From: Aquibium sp. ELW1220
GTDB taxonomy: Bacteria > Pseudomonadota > Alphaproteobacteria > Rhizobiales > Rhizobiaceae
DNA: 64,000 nucleotides
Direction: 5' to 3'
Assembly (NCBI RefSeq): GCF_030398385.1
Contig: NZ_JAOAOQ010000009.1
Location: 1 to 64,000, forward strand
The translations under genes were made by a program, and so were the position numbers. The notes under the pieces are model-generated. The model worked only from the letters and a program-made list of their open reading frames with translations. It was not told the DNA's origin and ran no database searches. Shown here piece by piece: positions 43,921-53,069 of the stretch (position 1 is its first letter; each line of letters begins with the position of its first letter).

Positions 43921-45096
43921 ATGAAGTCCATCATCGGAAAGAGCGTGCTCGCCATGGGCCTTGCGGCCGGCATGGCCTCGGCCGCGCACGCCACGCAGGG
44001 CGTGACCGACACCGAGATCGTCATCGGCTCGAATGGCGATCTGTCGGGCATCTTCGCCGCCTTCAACGTCGGAGCCATCAAGGCCGCGCAGCAGGTCTTC
44101 GAGGAAGTCAATGCGGCAGGCGGCATCCACGGCCGCAAGATCCGTTTCGTGGTGGAGGACCACGGCTATCAGGTGCCGAAGGCGGTGCAGAACTTCAACA
44201 AGCTGGTCAATTCCGACCAGGTCTTCGCGATGATCCTGAACCTCGGGACGCCGCACAACATCGCCGGCTTCCCGATCATGGCTTCCAAGCAGGTCGCCAA
44301 TGTCGGTCCGCTGACGGCGGCGCGCCAGATGCTCGAGGGCGACATCGCCTTCAAGTATGCCGGCTTCTCGTCCTATTACGACCAGCTGCGCGCCGGCGTG
44401 AAGCTGCTCGCGGAGGAGAAGGGCGCCAAGGAAGTCTGCGCCATGTACATCCCGTCGGACTTCGGCAAGGAGATCGAGGAAGGCGCCAAGGAACAGGCCG
44501 AGGCCATGGGCCTGACCTGGGCGGCCGAGACCACGCACAAGCCCGACGAGCAGGACTTCGTGGGCTCGATCCAGAAGCTGAAGGAGGCGGGCTGCGACAT
44601 CGTCGCCACCGCGCTCGGCGTGCGCCAGACCATCGTCGCCTTCGGCACGGCCAAGAAGCTCGGCTGGACGGACGTGTCGTTCATCGGCTCGTCGGCGGGC
44701 TTCAACACCGCCGTCGCCAAGGTGCCGGAAGGCGTGACCGAGGGTTACTACGCCGCCGCCGGCTGGTCGGACTACGAGAACCGTCTCGACACTCCGGCCG
44801 TGAAGGAATGGGCCGACAAGTTCCAGGCCTTTGCCGGGCAGCCGGCCGACACGGCCGCCCAGCTCGGCTACAGCGCAGCCGATACTCTGGTGAAGGCGCT
44901 CGAGGCGGCTGGCAAGGACCTGACCTCGGACAGCTTCCGCACGGCGATGGAAGGCCTGCAGTACGATGACGTCGTCAACGACGTGCCGGTCAACTACGGC
45001 GCCGACCACCAGGGCGGCGACCTGATCGTCATCTCCAAGGTGGATGGCGGCAAGTGGGTCGAGGTCGGCCGCGTGGACCCGACCAAGTCGAACTGA
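43921..45096 (+). CDS. Branched-chain-type ABC substrate-binding protein, cluster 2
   Basis: 391-residue periplasmic binding protein of the LivK/Peripla_BP_6 type. Sec signal peptide ends near SAAHA before TQGVTDTEIVIGS, and the mature start VTDTEIVIGSNGDLSG is typical. No lipobox. It is last in the operon and followed by a strong hairpin. Together with 38367-43897 it completes the second importer. Confidence 0.94.
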   Translation: MKSIIGKSVLAMGLAAGMASAAHATQGVTDTEIVIGSNGDLSGIFAAFNVGAIKAAQQVFEEVNAAGGIHGRKIRFVVEDHGYQVPKAVQNFNKLVNSDQVFAMILNLGTPHNIAGFPIMASKQVANVGPLTAARQMLEGDIAFKYAGFSSYYDQLRAGVKLLAEEKGAKEVCAMYIPSDFGKEIEEGAKEQAEAMGLTWAAETTHKPDEQDFVGSIQKLKEAGCDIVATALGVRQTIVAFGTAKKLGWTDVSFIGSSAGFNTAVAKVPEGVTEGYYAAAGWSDYENRLDTPAVKEWADKFQAFAGQPADTAAQLGYSAADTLVKALEAAGKDLTSDSFRTAMEGLQYDDVVNDVPVNYGADHQGGDLIVISKVDGGKWVEVGRVDPTKSN

Positions 45097-45117
45097 TCGA
45101 TCGAAACTGACGAACAG

Positions 45118-45152
45118 GAGGCCGGCGGAGCGATCCGCCGGCCTCTTCTCGT
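45118..45152 (+). terminator. Hairpin terminator after the cluster 2 operon
   Basis: A 12-base perfect stem (GAGGCCGGCGGA at 45118-45129 with its complement at 45134-45145) closed by GCGA, followed by TTCTCGTT. Good intrinsic-terminator shape with a short T-run, 22 bases after the binding-protein stop. Confidence 0.7.
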
Positions 45153-45281
45153 TCCAGTCAATGCCAGGCTGTACGGCCGGTTATGCGACGGGACTTGCGC
45201 CCGCGCCGCCGCGATGGTTTAGGAACGCGTCCGTTCGCAGTTGCGAAGGGCGTCAGCCCCCGGAAACCAGGTTCCATCCGC

Positions 45282-46904
45282 ATGATTCGTCTTGAAAGCA
45301 TCGGCAAGCAGAACGGCAAGCAGATCGTCTTCATCGAGGCGTCGGCGGCGATCCAGCGCGGCGAGAAGGTCGGGCTCGTCGGTCCTAACGGTGCCGGCAA
45401 GTCCACGCTGTTTCGCATGATGACGGGCGAGGAACTGCCTGACGAAGGCCAGGTCTCGGTCGATCGCGGCGTGCGCATCGGCTATTTCAACCAGGATGTC
45501 GGCGACATGTCTGGTCGAAGCGCGGTCGTCGAGGTCATGGACGGCGTTGGTCCCGTCAGCGTGCTGGCAGCCGAGATGGCCGAACTCGAGGCCGCCATGG
45601 GCGATCCGGAGCAGGCCGACCGCATGGACGAGATCATCGAGCGCTATGGCGAGGTGCAGGCCAAGTACGACGAACTGGATGGCTATGCGCTCGACGGTCG
45701 TGCACGCGAGGTGCTGGGCGGGCTCGGCTTCAGCGACGAAATGATGAACGGCGATGTCGGAAAGCTGTCCGGCGGCTGGAAGATGCGCGTGGCGCTCGCG
45801 AAGATCCTGCTGATGCGGCCGGATGTGATGCTGCTCGACGAGCCTTCGAACCATCTCGACATCGAAAGCCTGATCTGGCTCGAATCCTTCCTCAAGGGCT
45901 TCGACGGCGCATTGGTGATGACCTCGCACGACCGCGCGTTCATGAACCGGATCGTGTCGAAGATCATCGAGATCGACGGCGGCACGCTCACCTCCTATTC
46001 GGGCGACTACGAGTTCTATCGGCAGCAGCGGGCTCTGGCCGAAGTGCAGCAGCAGGCGCAGTTCGAGCGCCAGCAGGCGATGCTGGCCAAGGAGATCGCC
46101 TTCATCGAGCGCTTCAAGGCGCGCGCCAGCCACGCGGCCCAGGTGCAGAGCCGGGTGAAGAAGCTCGACAAGATCGACCGGGTCGAGCCGCCGAAGCGGC
46201 AGCAGACGGTGCGGTTCGAGTTCCAGCCGGCGCCGCGCTCGGGCGAGGATGTCGCGACGCTGAAGAGCGTCCACAAGAGCTACGGCTCGCGCCGCATCTA
46301 CGAAGGCCTCGACTTCCAGGTCCGCCGCGGCGAACGCTGGTGCGTCATGGGCGTTAACGGCGCCGGCAAGTCGACGCTGCTCAAGCTGGTCGCCGGCGCT
46401 GCAGAACCCGACGATGGCACGGTCGCGCGCGGCCCGAGTGTGAAGATGGGCTATTTTGCCCAGCACGCGATGGAACTGCTCGACGGGGAGGCGACCATCC
46501 TGGAGTGGCTGGAGGATTCGTTTCCGCAGGCCGGCCAGGCGCCGCTCCGGGCGCTCGCGGGCTGCTTCGGCTTCACCGGCGACGAGATCGAAAAGAAGTG
46601 CCGGGTGCTGTCGGGCGGCGAGAAGGTGCGGCTGGTCATGGCCCGGATGCTGTTCGACCCGCCGAACTTCCTCGTGCTCGACGAGCCGACAAACCACCTC
46701 GACATCGCCACCAAGCAGATGCTGATCGAGGCGCTGGCGCGATACGAGGGCGCGATGCTGTTCGTCAGCCACGACCGGCACTTCCTCGCCGCCCTGTCGA
46801 ACCGGGTGCTGGAGCTGACGCCGGACGGCATGCAAGCCTATGGCGGCGGGTATGTCGAGTATGTCGAGCGGACAGGCCAGGAAGCGCCTGGTTTGAGAAC
46901 CTGA
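45282..46904 (+). CDS. ABC-F family ATPase
   Basis: 540-residue soluble protein with two ABC domains and no membrane part. Walker A motifs GPNGAGKSTLFRMM and GVNGAGKSTLLKLV, signatures LSGGWKMRVALAKI and LSGGEKVRLVMARM, Walker B regions VMLLDEPSNHLD and FLVLDEPTNHLD. The charged linker between the domains (AMLAKEIAFIERFKARASHAAQ to KKLDKIDRVEPP) is the tRNA/ribosome-interacting arm of ABC-F proteins, which rescue or tune translation. The open frame begins at 45183, but ATG 45282 gives the family start MIRLESIGKQ. Which subfamily cannot be fixed by eye. Confidence 0.92.
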   Translation: MIRLESIGKQNGKQIVFIEASAAIQRGEKVGLVGPNGAGKSTLFRMMTGEELPDEGQVSVDRGVRIGYFNQDVGDMSGRSAVVEVMDGVGPVSVLAAEMAELEAAMGDPEQADRMDEIIERYGEVQAKYDELDGYALDGRAREVLGGLGFSDEMMNGDVGKLSGGWKMRVALAKILLMRPDVMLLDEPSNHLDIESLIWLESFLKGFDGALVMTSHDRAFMNRIVSKIIEIDGGTLTSYSGDYEFYRQQRALAEVQQQAQFERQQAMLAKEIAFIERFKARASHAAQVQSRVKKLDKIDRVEPPKRQQTVRFEFQPAPRSGEDVATLKSVHKSYGSRRIYEGLDFQVRRGERWCVMGVNGAGKSTLLKLVAGAAEPDDGTVARGPSVKMGYFAQHAMELLDGEATILEWLEDSFPQAGQAPLRALAGCFGFTGDEIEKKCRVLSGGEKVRLVMARMLFDPPNFLVLDEPTNHLDIATKQMLIEALARYEGAMLFVSHDRHFLAALSNRVLELTPDGMQAYGGGYVEYVERTGQEAPGLRT

Positions 46905-46944
46905 CAGCCGGGACAGGCGGGGCTTGCCGGCCGCCGTCGCATCC

Positions 46945-47571
46945 TCATTCCAGCCGATAGGCACCGCGGATCATGCGGATGAGTGCCTGCTCGATCCGGT
47001 CCCAGTTCGCCGGATCGCTTGAGGCGAGACCGGCTACGTTGCGGGCGTTTTGCTCCGCCAGCGCCACATAGCTGACGGCGCCGATAATCAGTGCATTGAG
47101 TCCCGGAGCATCGATGCCAGCCGGCGGGACGAGGTCGCCGCGAACGCGCTGTGACCACTCCACCATCGCCCGTGAGCGTGCCCGTATCAGCGGCTGGACA
47201 GCGCCGGCGGTGTCTGCGAGCTCCCACAACAAGGACTGGCGCGCCAGCGGCTCCGTTCGCATCACCCGCAGGAGCCGAAGCGCCAGCTGTTCGACCATCT
47301 CCGGGTAGGAGGAGGGCGCAACGCCCGGCGCTTCGTCGGTGAGACGCTGCACCCACCACGCCGCGATCCTTTCGCCGAGCGCGGCAAGCAGGCCGTCCAG
47401 CCCATCGAAATAGCGATAGATCAACTGCTTGTCCACGCGGGCTGCGCGAGCCACGGCGTTGATGCCGAGCGCTGCTGGCCCCTTCTCGACGAGAATCTGC
47501 CGCGCAGCTTCGACGATCCGATCTTCGGTCGCGGCTCGATCTCGCGGTGTTGCTGCTTTGCCCTCAGTCAT
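46945..47571 (-). CDS. TetR family regulator
   Basis: 208 residues with an N-terminal TetR DNA-binding domain: IVEAARQILVEKGPAALGIN and AVARAARVDKQLIYRYFDGLDGLL (about 21-60), and a helical C-terminal ligand domain. ATG 47571 is preferred; an in-frame TTG at 47592 would add seven residues. The gene is divergent from the DUF4386-like membrane protein and two palindromic operators lie in the shared 188-base gap. Probably represses that gene and itself. Confidence 0.92.
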   Translation of the reverse strand: MTEGKAATPRDRAATEDRIVEAARQILVEKGPAALGINAVARAARVDKQLIYRYFDGLDGLLAALGERIAAWWVQRLTDEAPGVAPSSYPEMVEQLALRLLRVMRTEPLARQSLLWELADTAGAVQPLIRARSRAMVEWSQRVRGDLVPPAGIDAPGLNALIIGAVSYVALAEQNARNVAGLASSDPANWDRIEQALIRMIRGAYRLE

Positions 47572-47631
47572 CTCGACTTCCACTGCATCCAAGGGTGATA
47601 GGCAATGCGCGCGCGTCCGGCAAGACTGGTA

Positions 47632-47669
47632 TCACCGAAAGGTGACTTGTAATGTCACCGATCGGTGAC
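47632..47669. promoter_or_regulatory. Two tandem palindromic operators
   Basis: First: TCACC (47632-47636), GAAA, GGTGA (47641-47645). Second: a perfect 16-base palindrome GTCACCGATCGGTGAC (47654-47669). Both share TCACCGAnnGGTGA-type arms and their centres are 23 bases apart. They lie between the divergent TetR and membrane-protein genes, as expected for TetR operators. Confidence 0.7.
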
Positions 47670-47759
47670 TAACACAGCAGTGCACCAGTCAACGGCAGTG
47701 CTGCGCGCCCCCGACGCGTCTCCGCAGCCTTGCGACCGAAACCGTAGCGGAACCGTCAG

Positions 47760-48491
47760 ATGACCCAGCGATCTCCCTTCATCGGCCTCAGCGCCATCGG
47801 CATGGCGATAGGATTCAACCTGCCGTACCTCGCTCTTGCGCAAAGCTATGACTATCCTGCCGTGTTGCGCCGCCCCGCGGGCGAAGCACTGACGCTGTTC
47901 AGCGAAGGCGGAGCCGTGCTCATCCTGACGTGGCACGCCTTCGCATGGGCTGCCCTCCTGTTCGTCCCTCTGTCCCTCGGCCTCGCCCTGACGGCGGAGA
48001 ACCGCGGGGCTTCCGAGCGGCTCTCGATCGCAGCCGCATTGACCGGCGCCTTGTCGGGCGTGACCCAGTCGATAGGGCTATGGCGATGGGTCTTCGTCGT
48101 GCCGGACCTGGCGCGAGAATACTCCGCTTCCTCGGCGGATGCGGCGGCGCGCGCTGCCGCGGCGCACAGCTTTGGTGTGCTCAACGCCTATGGAGGCGTC
48201 GCGATCGGGGAGCATCTTGGCCAGTGGCTCCTGGTCTTCTTCATGCTGAGCCTGTCGGCGCTGCAATGGCGCCGAGGTCTGAGAGCGGCGCCCGCAATCG
48301 GCTTCCTCGCGGCGATGGCGATCGCCACGGGCACGAACGAGGGAATAGCGATTGCGCTCGGCCGCGCCGGGGACGTGTTCTCGCTTTTTACCATCGGCGG
48401 ATTTCTCGGCCTCACGGTATGGCTGATCGCGACCGGACTTGTCCATCTTCGTCCCGAACGCGCCGGACAGGAAGCGGCGAGACGCCGTTGA
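47760..48491 (+). CDS. DUF4386-like integral membrane protein
   Basis: 243-residue protein with about six hydrophobic segments (near residues 5-30, 50-75, 88-110, 142-165, 175-195 and 205-228). It resembles the DUF4386 family, of unknown function, including the GVLNAYGGVAIGEHLGQWLL segment before a later helix. ATG 47760 directly follows a 90-base leader after the operators. Likely the sole target of the divergent TetR. Convergent with the RND operon. No enzyme motif seen. Confidence 0.72.
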   Translation: MTQRSPFIGLSAIGMAIGFNLPYLALAQSYDYPAVLRRPAGEALTLFSEGGAVLILTWHAFAWAALLFVPLSLGLALTAENRGASERLSIAAALTGALSGVTQSIGLWRWVFVVPDLAREYSASSADAAARAAAAHSFGVLNAYGGVAIGEHLGQWLLVFFMLSLSALQWRRGLRAAPAIGFLAAMAIATGTNEGIAIALGRAGDVFSLFTIGGFLGLTVWLIATGLVHLRPERAGQEAARRR

Positions 48492-48509
48492 ACCGCGTTT
48501 CGAAACGGC

Positions 48510-51500
48510 CTACTCAGCGGGAGCGACGGGCACCCCTTCGCCAGTCCCGTAGGAACCCGGCTGCCGCGCCGCCTCGATCTCGCGGTGCAGCCGGGCCTCC
48601 TCGTGCGCCTTGGGCGTGACGAAGCGGCCGAGGATCAGGTAGGCTACCGGGGTCAGGAACAGCGTCGAGGCGGTGGCGAGGCCGAGGCCACCGACGATGA
48701 CCCAACCCAGCGCGATGCGGGCCTCCGCACCGGCGCCCTGCGCCAGGATCAGCGGCACGCCGCCGACGATGGTGCAGATCATGGTCATCATCACCGGGCG
48801 CAGCCGGATGTTGGCGGCGTTCTCGATCGCCTCGCGAACGCCCTGGCCGCGGTCGCGCAACTGGTTGGCGAACTCCACGATCAGGATTCCGTTCTTCGCC
48901 ATGATGCCGACGAGAAGCACCAGCCCGATCTGGCTGTAGACGTTCATGCTCGTTCCGGTGAGCAGCATGGCGAAGACCGCGCAGGCAAGGCCGAGCGGAA
49001 CCGTCGCCATGATGATGACGGCCGAGACGAAGCTCTCGAACTGCGCGGCGAGCACCAGCAGGATGATGACGATGGCGAAGCCGAACGTCCGCGCCATCGA
49101 CGAAGTCTGTTCGCCGAGCGTTGCTGCCTCCGCCAGCGGAATGATCCGCGACCCCGCCGGAAGATGCGGCTCGGCGACCGCCTGTGCGACCTGGTAGGCC
49201 TCGCCGAGAGCGAAGTTCGGTGCAAGCGCTGACGTGATGCCGACCGATCGAAGCTGTTGCTCACGATCGAGTCCGGGCGGAACAGCCTGCTCGCGCAGCG
49301 TCGCGATGGTGGCGACCGGCACGAAGCGGCCGTCGCCCGTTCGGATGAAGACGTTCTCGAGGTCCGTCGGATCGTTGATCGGATTGGTCGTCGAGACCAG
49401 CTTCACGTCGAAGGAGCGGTCGTCGATGAACACCTGGCCGACCTGGCGGCCGTCGAGCATCGCCTGCATGGCCGCACCGAGGCCGTTGATCTCGATCCCC
49501 AGGTCGGAGGCGCGCTCGCGATCGATCGAGACGGAGAGCTGCGGCTGGCTGGCATCGGTCGACAGCCGCGCCTGGCTGAACCGCGGGTCGCGCTCGAGGT
49601 CGGCTACGATCTTCTGCGCTGCCTCGCGCAGGTCGGCGTAATTATTGCCGGCGACCGCGAACTGAAGGCCGCTGCCGGCGCCGCGGATGCCGAGACTGTT
49701 GGGCTGGAAGGCGAATGCGCGCACGCCCGGCACGTTCTGGACGATGCGGCTGATGTCGCCGACGATCGCCTGCTGCGAGCGCTCGCGGTCCTGCCAAGGA
49801 GCCAGCCGCAGCACCATGAAGCCGCTGTTCGACGAGCCGCCGGAACCGGCGATGGCGAAGGTGCTGGTGATCTCGCCCTTGTCGCGCAGCGGCTGGAGCA
49901 GGATCTCGATCGCGCGCATCTGCTGGGCGAGGTAGTCGAGGCTGACGCCCTGCGGCGCGGAAATGCGCAGGAAGGCCTGCGAGCGGTCCTCGGAGGGTGT
50001 CAGCTCAGACTTGATCGTCGGATAGAGGCTGCCTGCGAGGGCAGCGAATAGGATCGAGACCGCGACGACCACCATCGGGGCATTGAGACATGCGCGCAGC
50101 ATGCGCCGGTAGGCTCCGGCGAGAGCGCCGCCGATCCCGCCGATCACGCCGCCATGCCCCTCCTGCTGCGCGCCTTCCTTGAGGATGCGCGACGCAAGCA
50201 TGGGACAGAGCGACAGCGCGACCAGCGACGAAAGAAACACCGCGATGGCGAGCACGAAGCCGAATTCACGGAACAGGCCGCCGGTCTGCCCCGGCAGGAA
50301 GGACAGCGGCACGAAGACGGCGATCAGCGTCGCCGTCGTGGCGATGACGGCGAAGAACACCTCCTCGGTGCCGAGCACGGCAGCGGCGCGCGGGCCCATG
50401 CCCTCGTTGCGGCGGCGCACGATGTTTTCAAGCACGACGATGGCATCGTCGACGACGAGGCCCGTCGCCAGAACAAGGGCGAGCAAGGTGAGGATGTTGA
50501 CCGAGAAGCCCACGAGATAGATCGCCGCCAGCGTGCCGATCAGCGCCACGGGCATTGCGAGGCCAGGGATGATCGTGGCGCGCCAGTCCCACAGGAAGAG
50601 GAAGATGATCAGCAGCACCACGCTGACCGAAATCAGAAGGGCGATCTCAACCTCGTGGATGGCGCCGTTGATGAAGGTGGCGTCGTCGCTGGTGATCTCG
50701 ATGGCCATGCCCGCGGGCAGGTTCTGCTGGATTCGGGCGGCGGCTTCGCGGACGCCTTGCGAGATTTCCAGCGTGTTCGACTGCGCCGCGCGGATGATGC
50801 CGAGACCGATGCCCGCCTTGCCGTTGGCGCGCAGCTGGGACTGGCCGATGTCGGGGCCGAGCGTCACCGTGGCGAAGTCGCCCAGACGTACGCGACGGTT
50901 GATGATCAGGTCCTCGAAGGCTTCGGGCGAGTTCACGGAGGCAGTGGCGCGGACGATCAGGTCCTGGGTGTTGGACGTGAGCGAGCCGGCCGGCGTGTCG
51001 AACGAGATCGAGGAGAGGGCGCTCGTCAGGTCGGCGACGGTCAGGTTCAGGCTTGCCATCTTGCCCTGATCGATGTCGATGCGGAAGATCTTGCTGCGGT
51101 CGCCATAGACCTGGACGTCGGCGACGCCCGGTACGGCCGACAGCGCGTCGACGACCTCATCCTCGACCAGCACCGTCATGTCCTCGACCGACATCCGGTC
51201 GGAGGTGACGCCGAGCCGCACGACCGCCTGCGCATTGGCGTCCGCCTTGACGATGCGCGAGGCATCGGCATCTTCGGGAAGGTTGTTGACCACACGTCCG
51301 ACGGCGTCGCGCAGGTCGGACGCAGCGGTGTCGATGTCGACGTCGTCTCGGAATTCGACCGTCACGCGGCTTTCGCCGAACGAGGACGAGGAGGAAATGG
51401 ATTTCACGCCCGCCACGCGCGAGACCGCGCCTTCGATGACCCCGGTCAGCTCGCGGTCGATGGTCTCGGCGGCGGCACCGTCGAAATCGGTCCGGATGGT

Positions 51501-51662
51501 GATGACGGGCTGGTCGACGTCGGGCAGTTCGCGGATCTCGACGCCGAACAAGGCGGCCAGGCCCGCCACCACGATCAGCGTGTTGAACACGAAGGCGAGA
51601 ACGGGACGACGCACGAACAGCGCGGTCAGGCTGTTTTCCTGGCGTTCGGTCTTCATGTCCAT
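48510..51662 (-). CDS. RND efflux transporter permease
   Basis: 1050-residue inner-membrane HAE1-family pump, the typical size, with twelve membrane helices and two large periplasmic loops. The proton-relay Asp pair is in GLVVDDAIVVLEN, and the second-half helix LVGIMAKNGILIVEFANQLRD is intact. Such pumps export drugs, detergents or other amphiphiles with a periplasmic adaptor and an outer-membrane channel; no channel gene is adjacent. ATG 51662 follows GGGAGG. It starts 14 bases after the adaptor stop. Confidence 0.95.
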   Translation of the reverse strand: MDMKTERQENSLTALFVRRPVLAFVFNTLIVVAGLAALFGVEIRELPDVDQPVITIRTDFDGAAAETIDRELTGVIEGAVSRVAGVKSISSSSSFGESRVTVEFRDDVDIDTAASDLRDAVGRVVNNLPEDADASRIVKADANAQAVVRLGVTSDRMSVEDMTVLVEDEVVDALSAVPGVADVQVYGDRSKIFRIDIDQGKMASLNLTVADLTSALSSISFDTPAGSLTSNTQDLIVRATASVNSPEAFEDLIINRRVRLGDFATVTLGPDIGQSQLRANGKAGIGLGIIRAAQSNTLEISQGVREAAARIQQNLPAGMAIEITSDDATFINGAIHEVEIALLISVSVVLLIIFLFLWDWRATIIPGLAMPVALIGTLAAIYLVGFSVNILTLLALVLATGLVVDDAIVVLENIVRRRNEGMGPRAAAVLGTEEVFFAVIATTATLIAVFVPLSFLPGQTGGLFREFGFVLAIAVFLSSLVALSLCPMLASRILKEGAQQEGHGGVIGGIGGALAGAYRRMLRACLNAPMVVVAVSILFAALAGSLYPTIKSELTPSEDRSQAFLRISAPQGVSLDYLAQQMRAIEILLQPLRDKGEITSTFAIAGSGGSSNSGFMVLRLAPWQDRERSQQAIVGDISRIVQNVPGVRAFAFQPNSLGIRGAGSGLQFAVAGNNYADLREAAQKIVADLERDPRFSQARLSTDASQPQLSVSIDRERASDLGIEINGLGAAMQAMLDGRQVGQVFIDDRSFDVKLVSTTNPINDPTDLENVFIRTGDGRFVPVATIATLREQAVPPGLDREQQLRSVGITSALAPNFALGEAYQVAQAVAEPHLPAGSRIIPLAEAATLGEQTSSMARTFGFAIVIILLVLAAQFESFVSAVIIMATVPLGLACAVFAMLLTGTSMNVYSQIGLVLLVGIMAKNGILIVEFANQLRDRGQGVREAIENAANIRLRPVMMTMICTIVGGVPLILAQGAGAEARIALGWVIVGGLGLATASTLFLTPVAYLILGRFVTPKAHEEARLHREIEAARQPGSYGTGEGVPVAPAE

Positions 51663-51676
51663 GGTCGAGCCTCCCT

Positions 51677-52861
51677 TCAGGAACCGCCGGCCGCGGCCGC
51701 GGGTGCTGCAGTTTCGCCCGCACGGCCGGCTATCCGCACCTCCGCGCCATCGCGCACCGCATGCAGGCCTTCGGTCACCACGGCGTCCTGCAGCGTCAGC
51801 GGCGCATCGACAAGAACGCTGTCGGTGTTGCGCTGGATGATGCGGACGGCGACGCGCTCTGCGCGGCCATCACGGATGGCCCAGACGAAAGCGCCTTCGG
51901 TGCCCCATTGCACAGCCAGCGGATCGACCGCCGGGAAGGTGTCTCCCGGGAAGCGCATGCCGACCTCGAAAGCCATGCCGGCGCGCAGCCTGTCGTTGGC
52001 GTTGGGAAGCCGCGCCTGCACCCGCAGCGTCCGGCTGTCGGTCTCGATCCGGTTGTCCACCGCGCTCACGTTGCCCTCGAAAACTTCGCCCGGGCGCGCC
52101 ACGGAAGCGGCGGTGAGCGAGGAGCCGACCGTGATCATGCCCGCGAAACGCTCGGGAACCCAAAAATCGACCAGGATTTCGGACCTGTCGTCGATGGTGG
52201 CGATCTCGGTCTGCGACGTGACGTAGTTGCCCGCGGTGATCGGGAGAATGCCAACCACGCCGCCGATCGGCGCCTCGACGGACCGACGCTCGAGCGCCAG
52301 TTCGGCGTCGCGCAGCGCAAGCCGCGCATTGTCGAGCTGGACTTCGGCATCGGTGAGCTGAACGGCCGTCGCGGCGGCGGAGTTGCGCAGCGCCTGGAAC
52401 CGCTCCACCCGCGCCTGCGCGTCCCGGATCGCCACCTGGGCACGGTCGAGCGCGATCCGCTCCGCCTGGGAATCGAGGCGGGCGATGACCTCACCGCGAA
52501 CGACGGTGGCGCCGGATTCGACGAGCACCTCCGTCAGCCGGCCGCTCGTGAAGGGGGTGACCACGACGGAGCGGACCGCGCGACCGGTGCCGATGGCCGA
52601 AAGGCGATCGTTGATCGTCAGTTCGAGAACCGGCTGCGCCACGACCGCGGACTGCTGTCCGCCGAACCCGCCACCGCGGTTGCCGCCCTGAGCCGGCGCT
52701 CCGCCACCCGGTCCCGCGGGCGCCGCTTCCGGGGCGAAGGGGACGTTCTCGATCCCAAGCCTCGCCAGCGTCGCGGGCGCGCCGGGGTAGAACTGCAGCC
52801 ATCCGAAGAATGCGGCAACGAGAAGAACGAGGGTCAGCGCTGCCTGTTTCCAGATCGACAT
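51677..52861 (-). CDS. RND efflux periplasmic adaptor (MFP)
   Basis: 394-residue membrane-fusion protein anchored by an N-terminal helix (QAALTLVLLVAAFFGWLQF). A Gly/Pro-rich segment (about residues 40-65) precedes the lipoyl half-motifs (GRAVRSVVVTPFTSGRLTEV and IGGVVGILPITAGNYV), a long coiled coil (about 150-205) and a beta-barrel. The frame is open to 52966, but ATG 52861 follows GGAGTACCGG and gives the normal signal anchor. First gene of the pump operon; no regulator directly before it on the same strand. Confidence 0.93.
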   Translation of the reverse strand: MSIWKQAALTLVLLVAAFFGWLQFYPGAPATLARLGIENVPFAPEAAPAGPGGGAPAQGGNRGGGFGGQQSAVVAQPVLELTINDRLSAIGTGRAVRSVVVTPFTSGRLTEVLVESGATVVRGEVIARLDSQAERIALDRAQVAIRDAQARVERFQALRNSAAATAVQLTDAEVQLDNARLALRDAELALERRSVEAPIGGVVGILPITAGNYVTSQTEIATIDDRSEILVDFWVPERFAGMITVGSSLTAASVARPGEVFEGNVSAVDNRIETDSRTLRVQARLPNANDRLRAGMAFEVGMRFPGDTFPAVDPLAVQWGTEGAFVWAIRDGRAERVAVRIIQRNTDSVLVDAPLTLQDAVVTEGLHAVRDGAEVRIAGRAGETAAPAAAAGGS

Positions 52862-53069
52862 CCGGTACTCCGTTTCGAGATGCGTGGCGTCGCGGGTGGG
52901 ACCGTCGTACCCCTCTCCGCTTCCAGGGCTCGACATCCGCCGGCGCCTGCGCACGCTCATAAGCATCCATTATGTACATCCTGCGGCAGGTATGCACGCG
53001 GAACAGGATTAACGTTCGGTAATACGCGTCCAAAGGGTCGGCGGATCAATGGAGGCGGGCATAGCGGCG

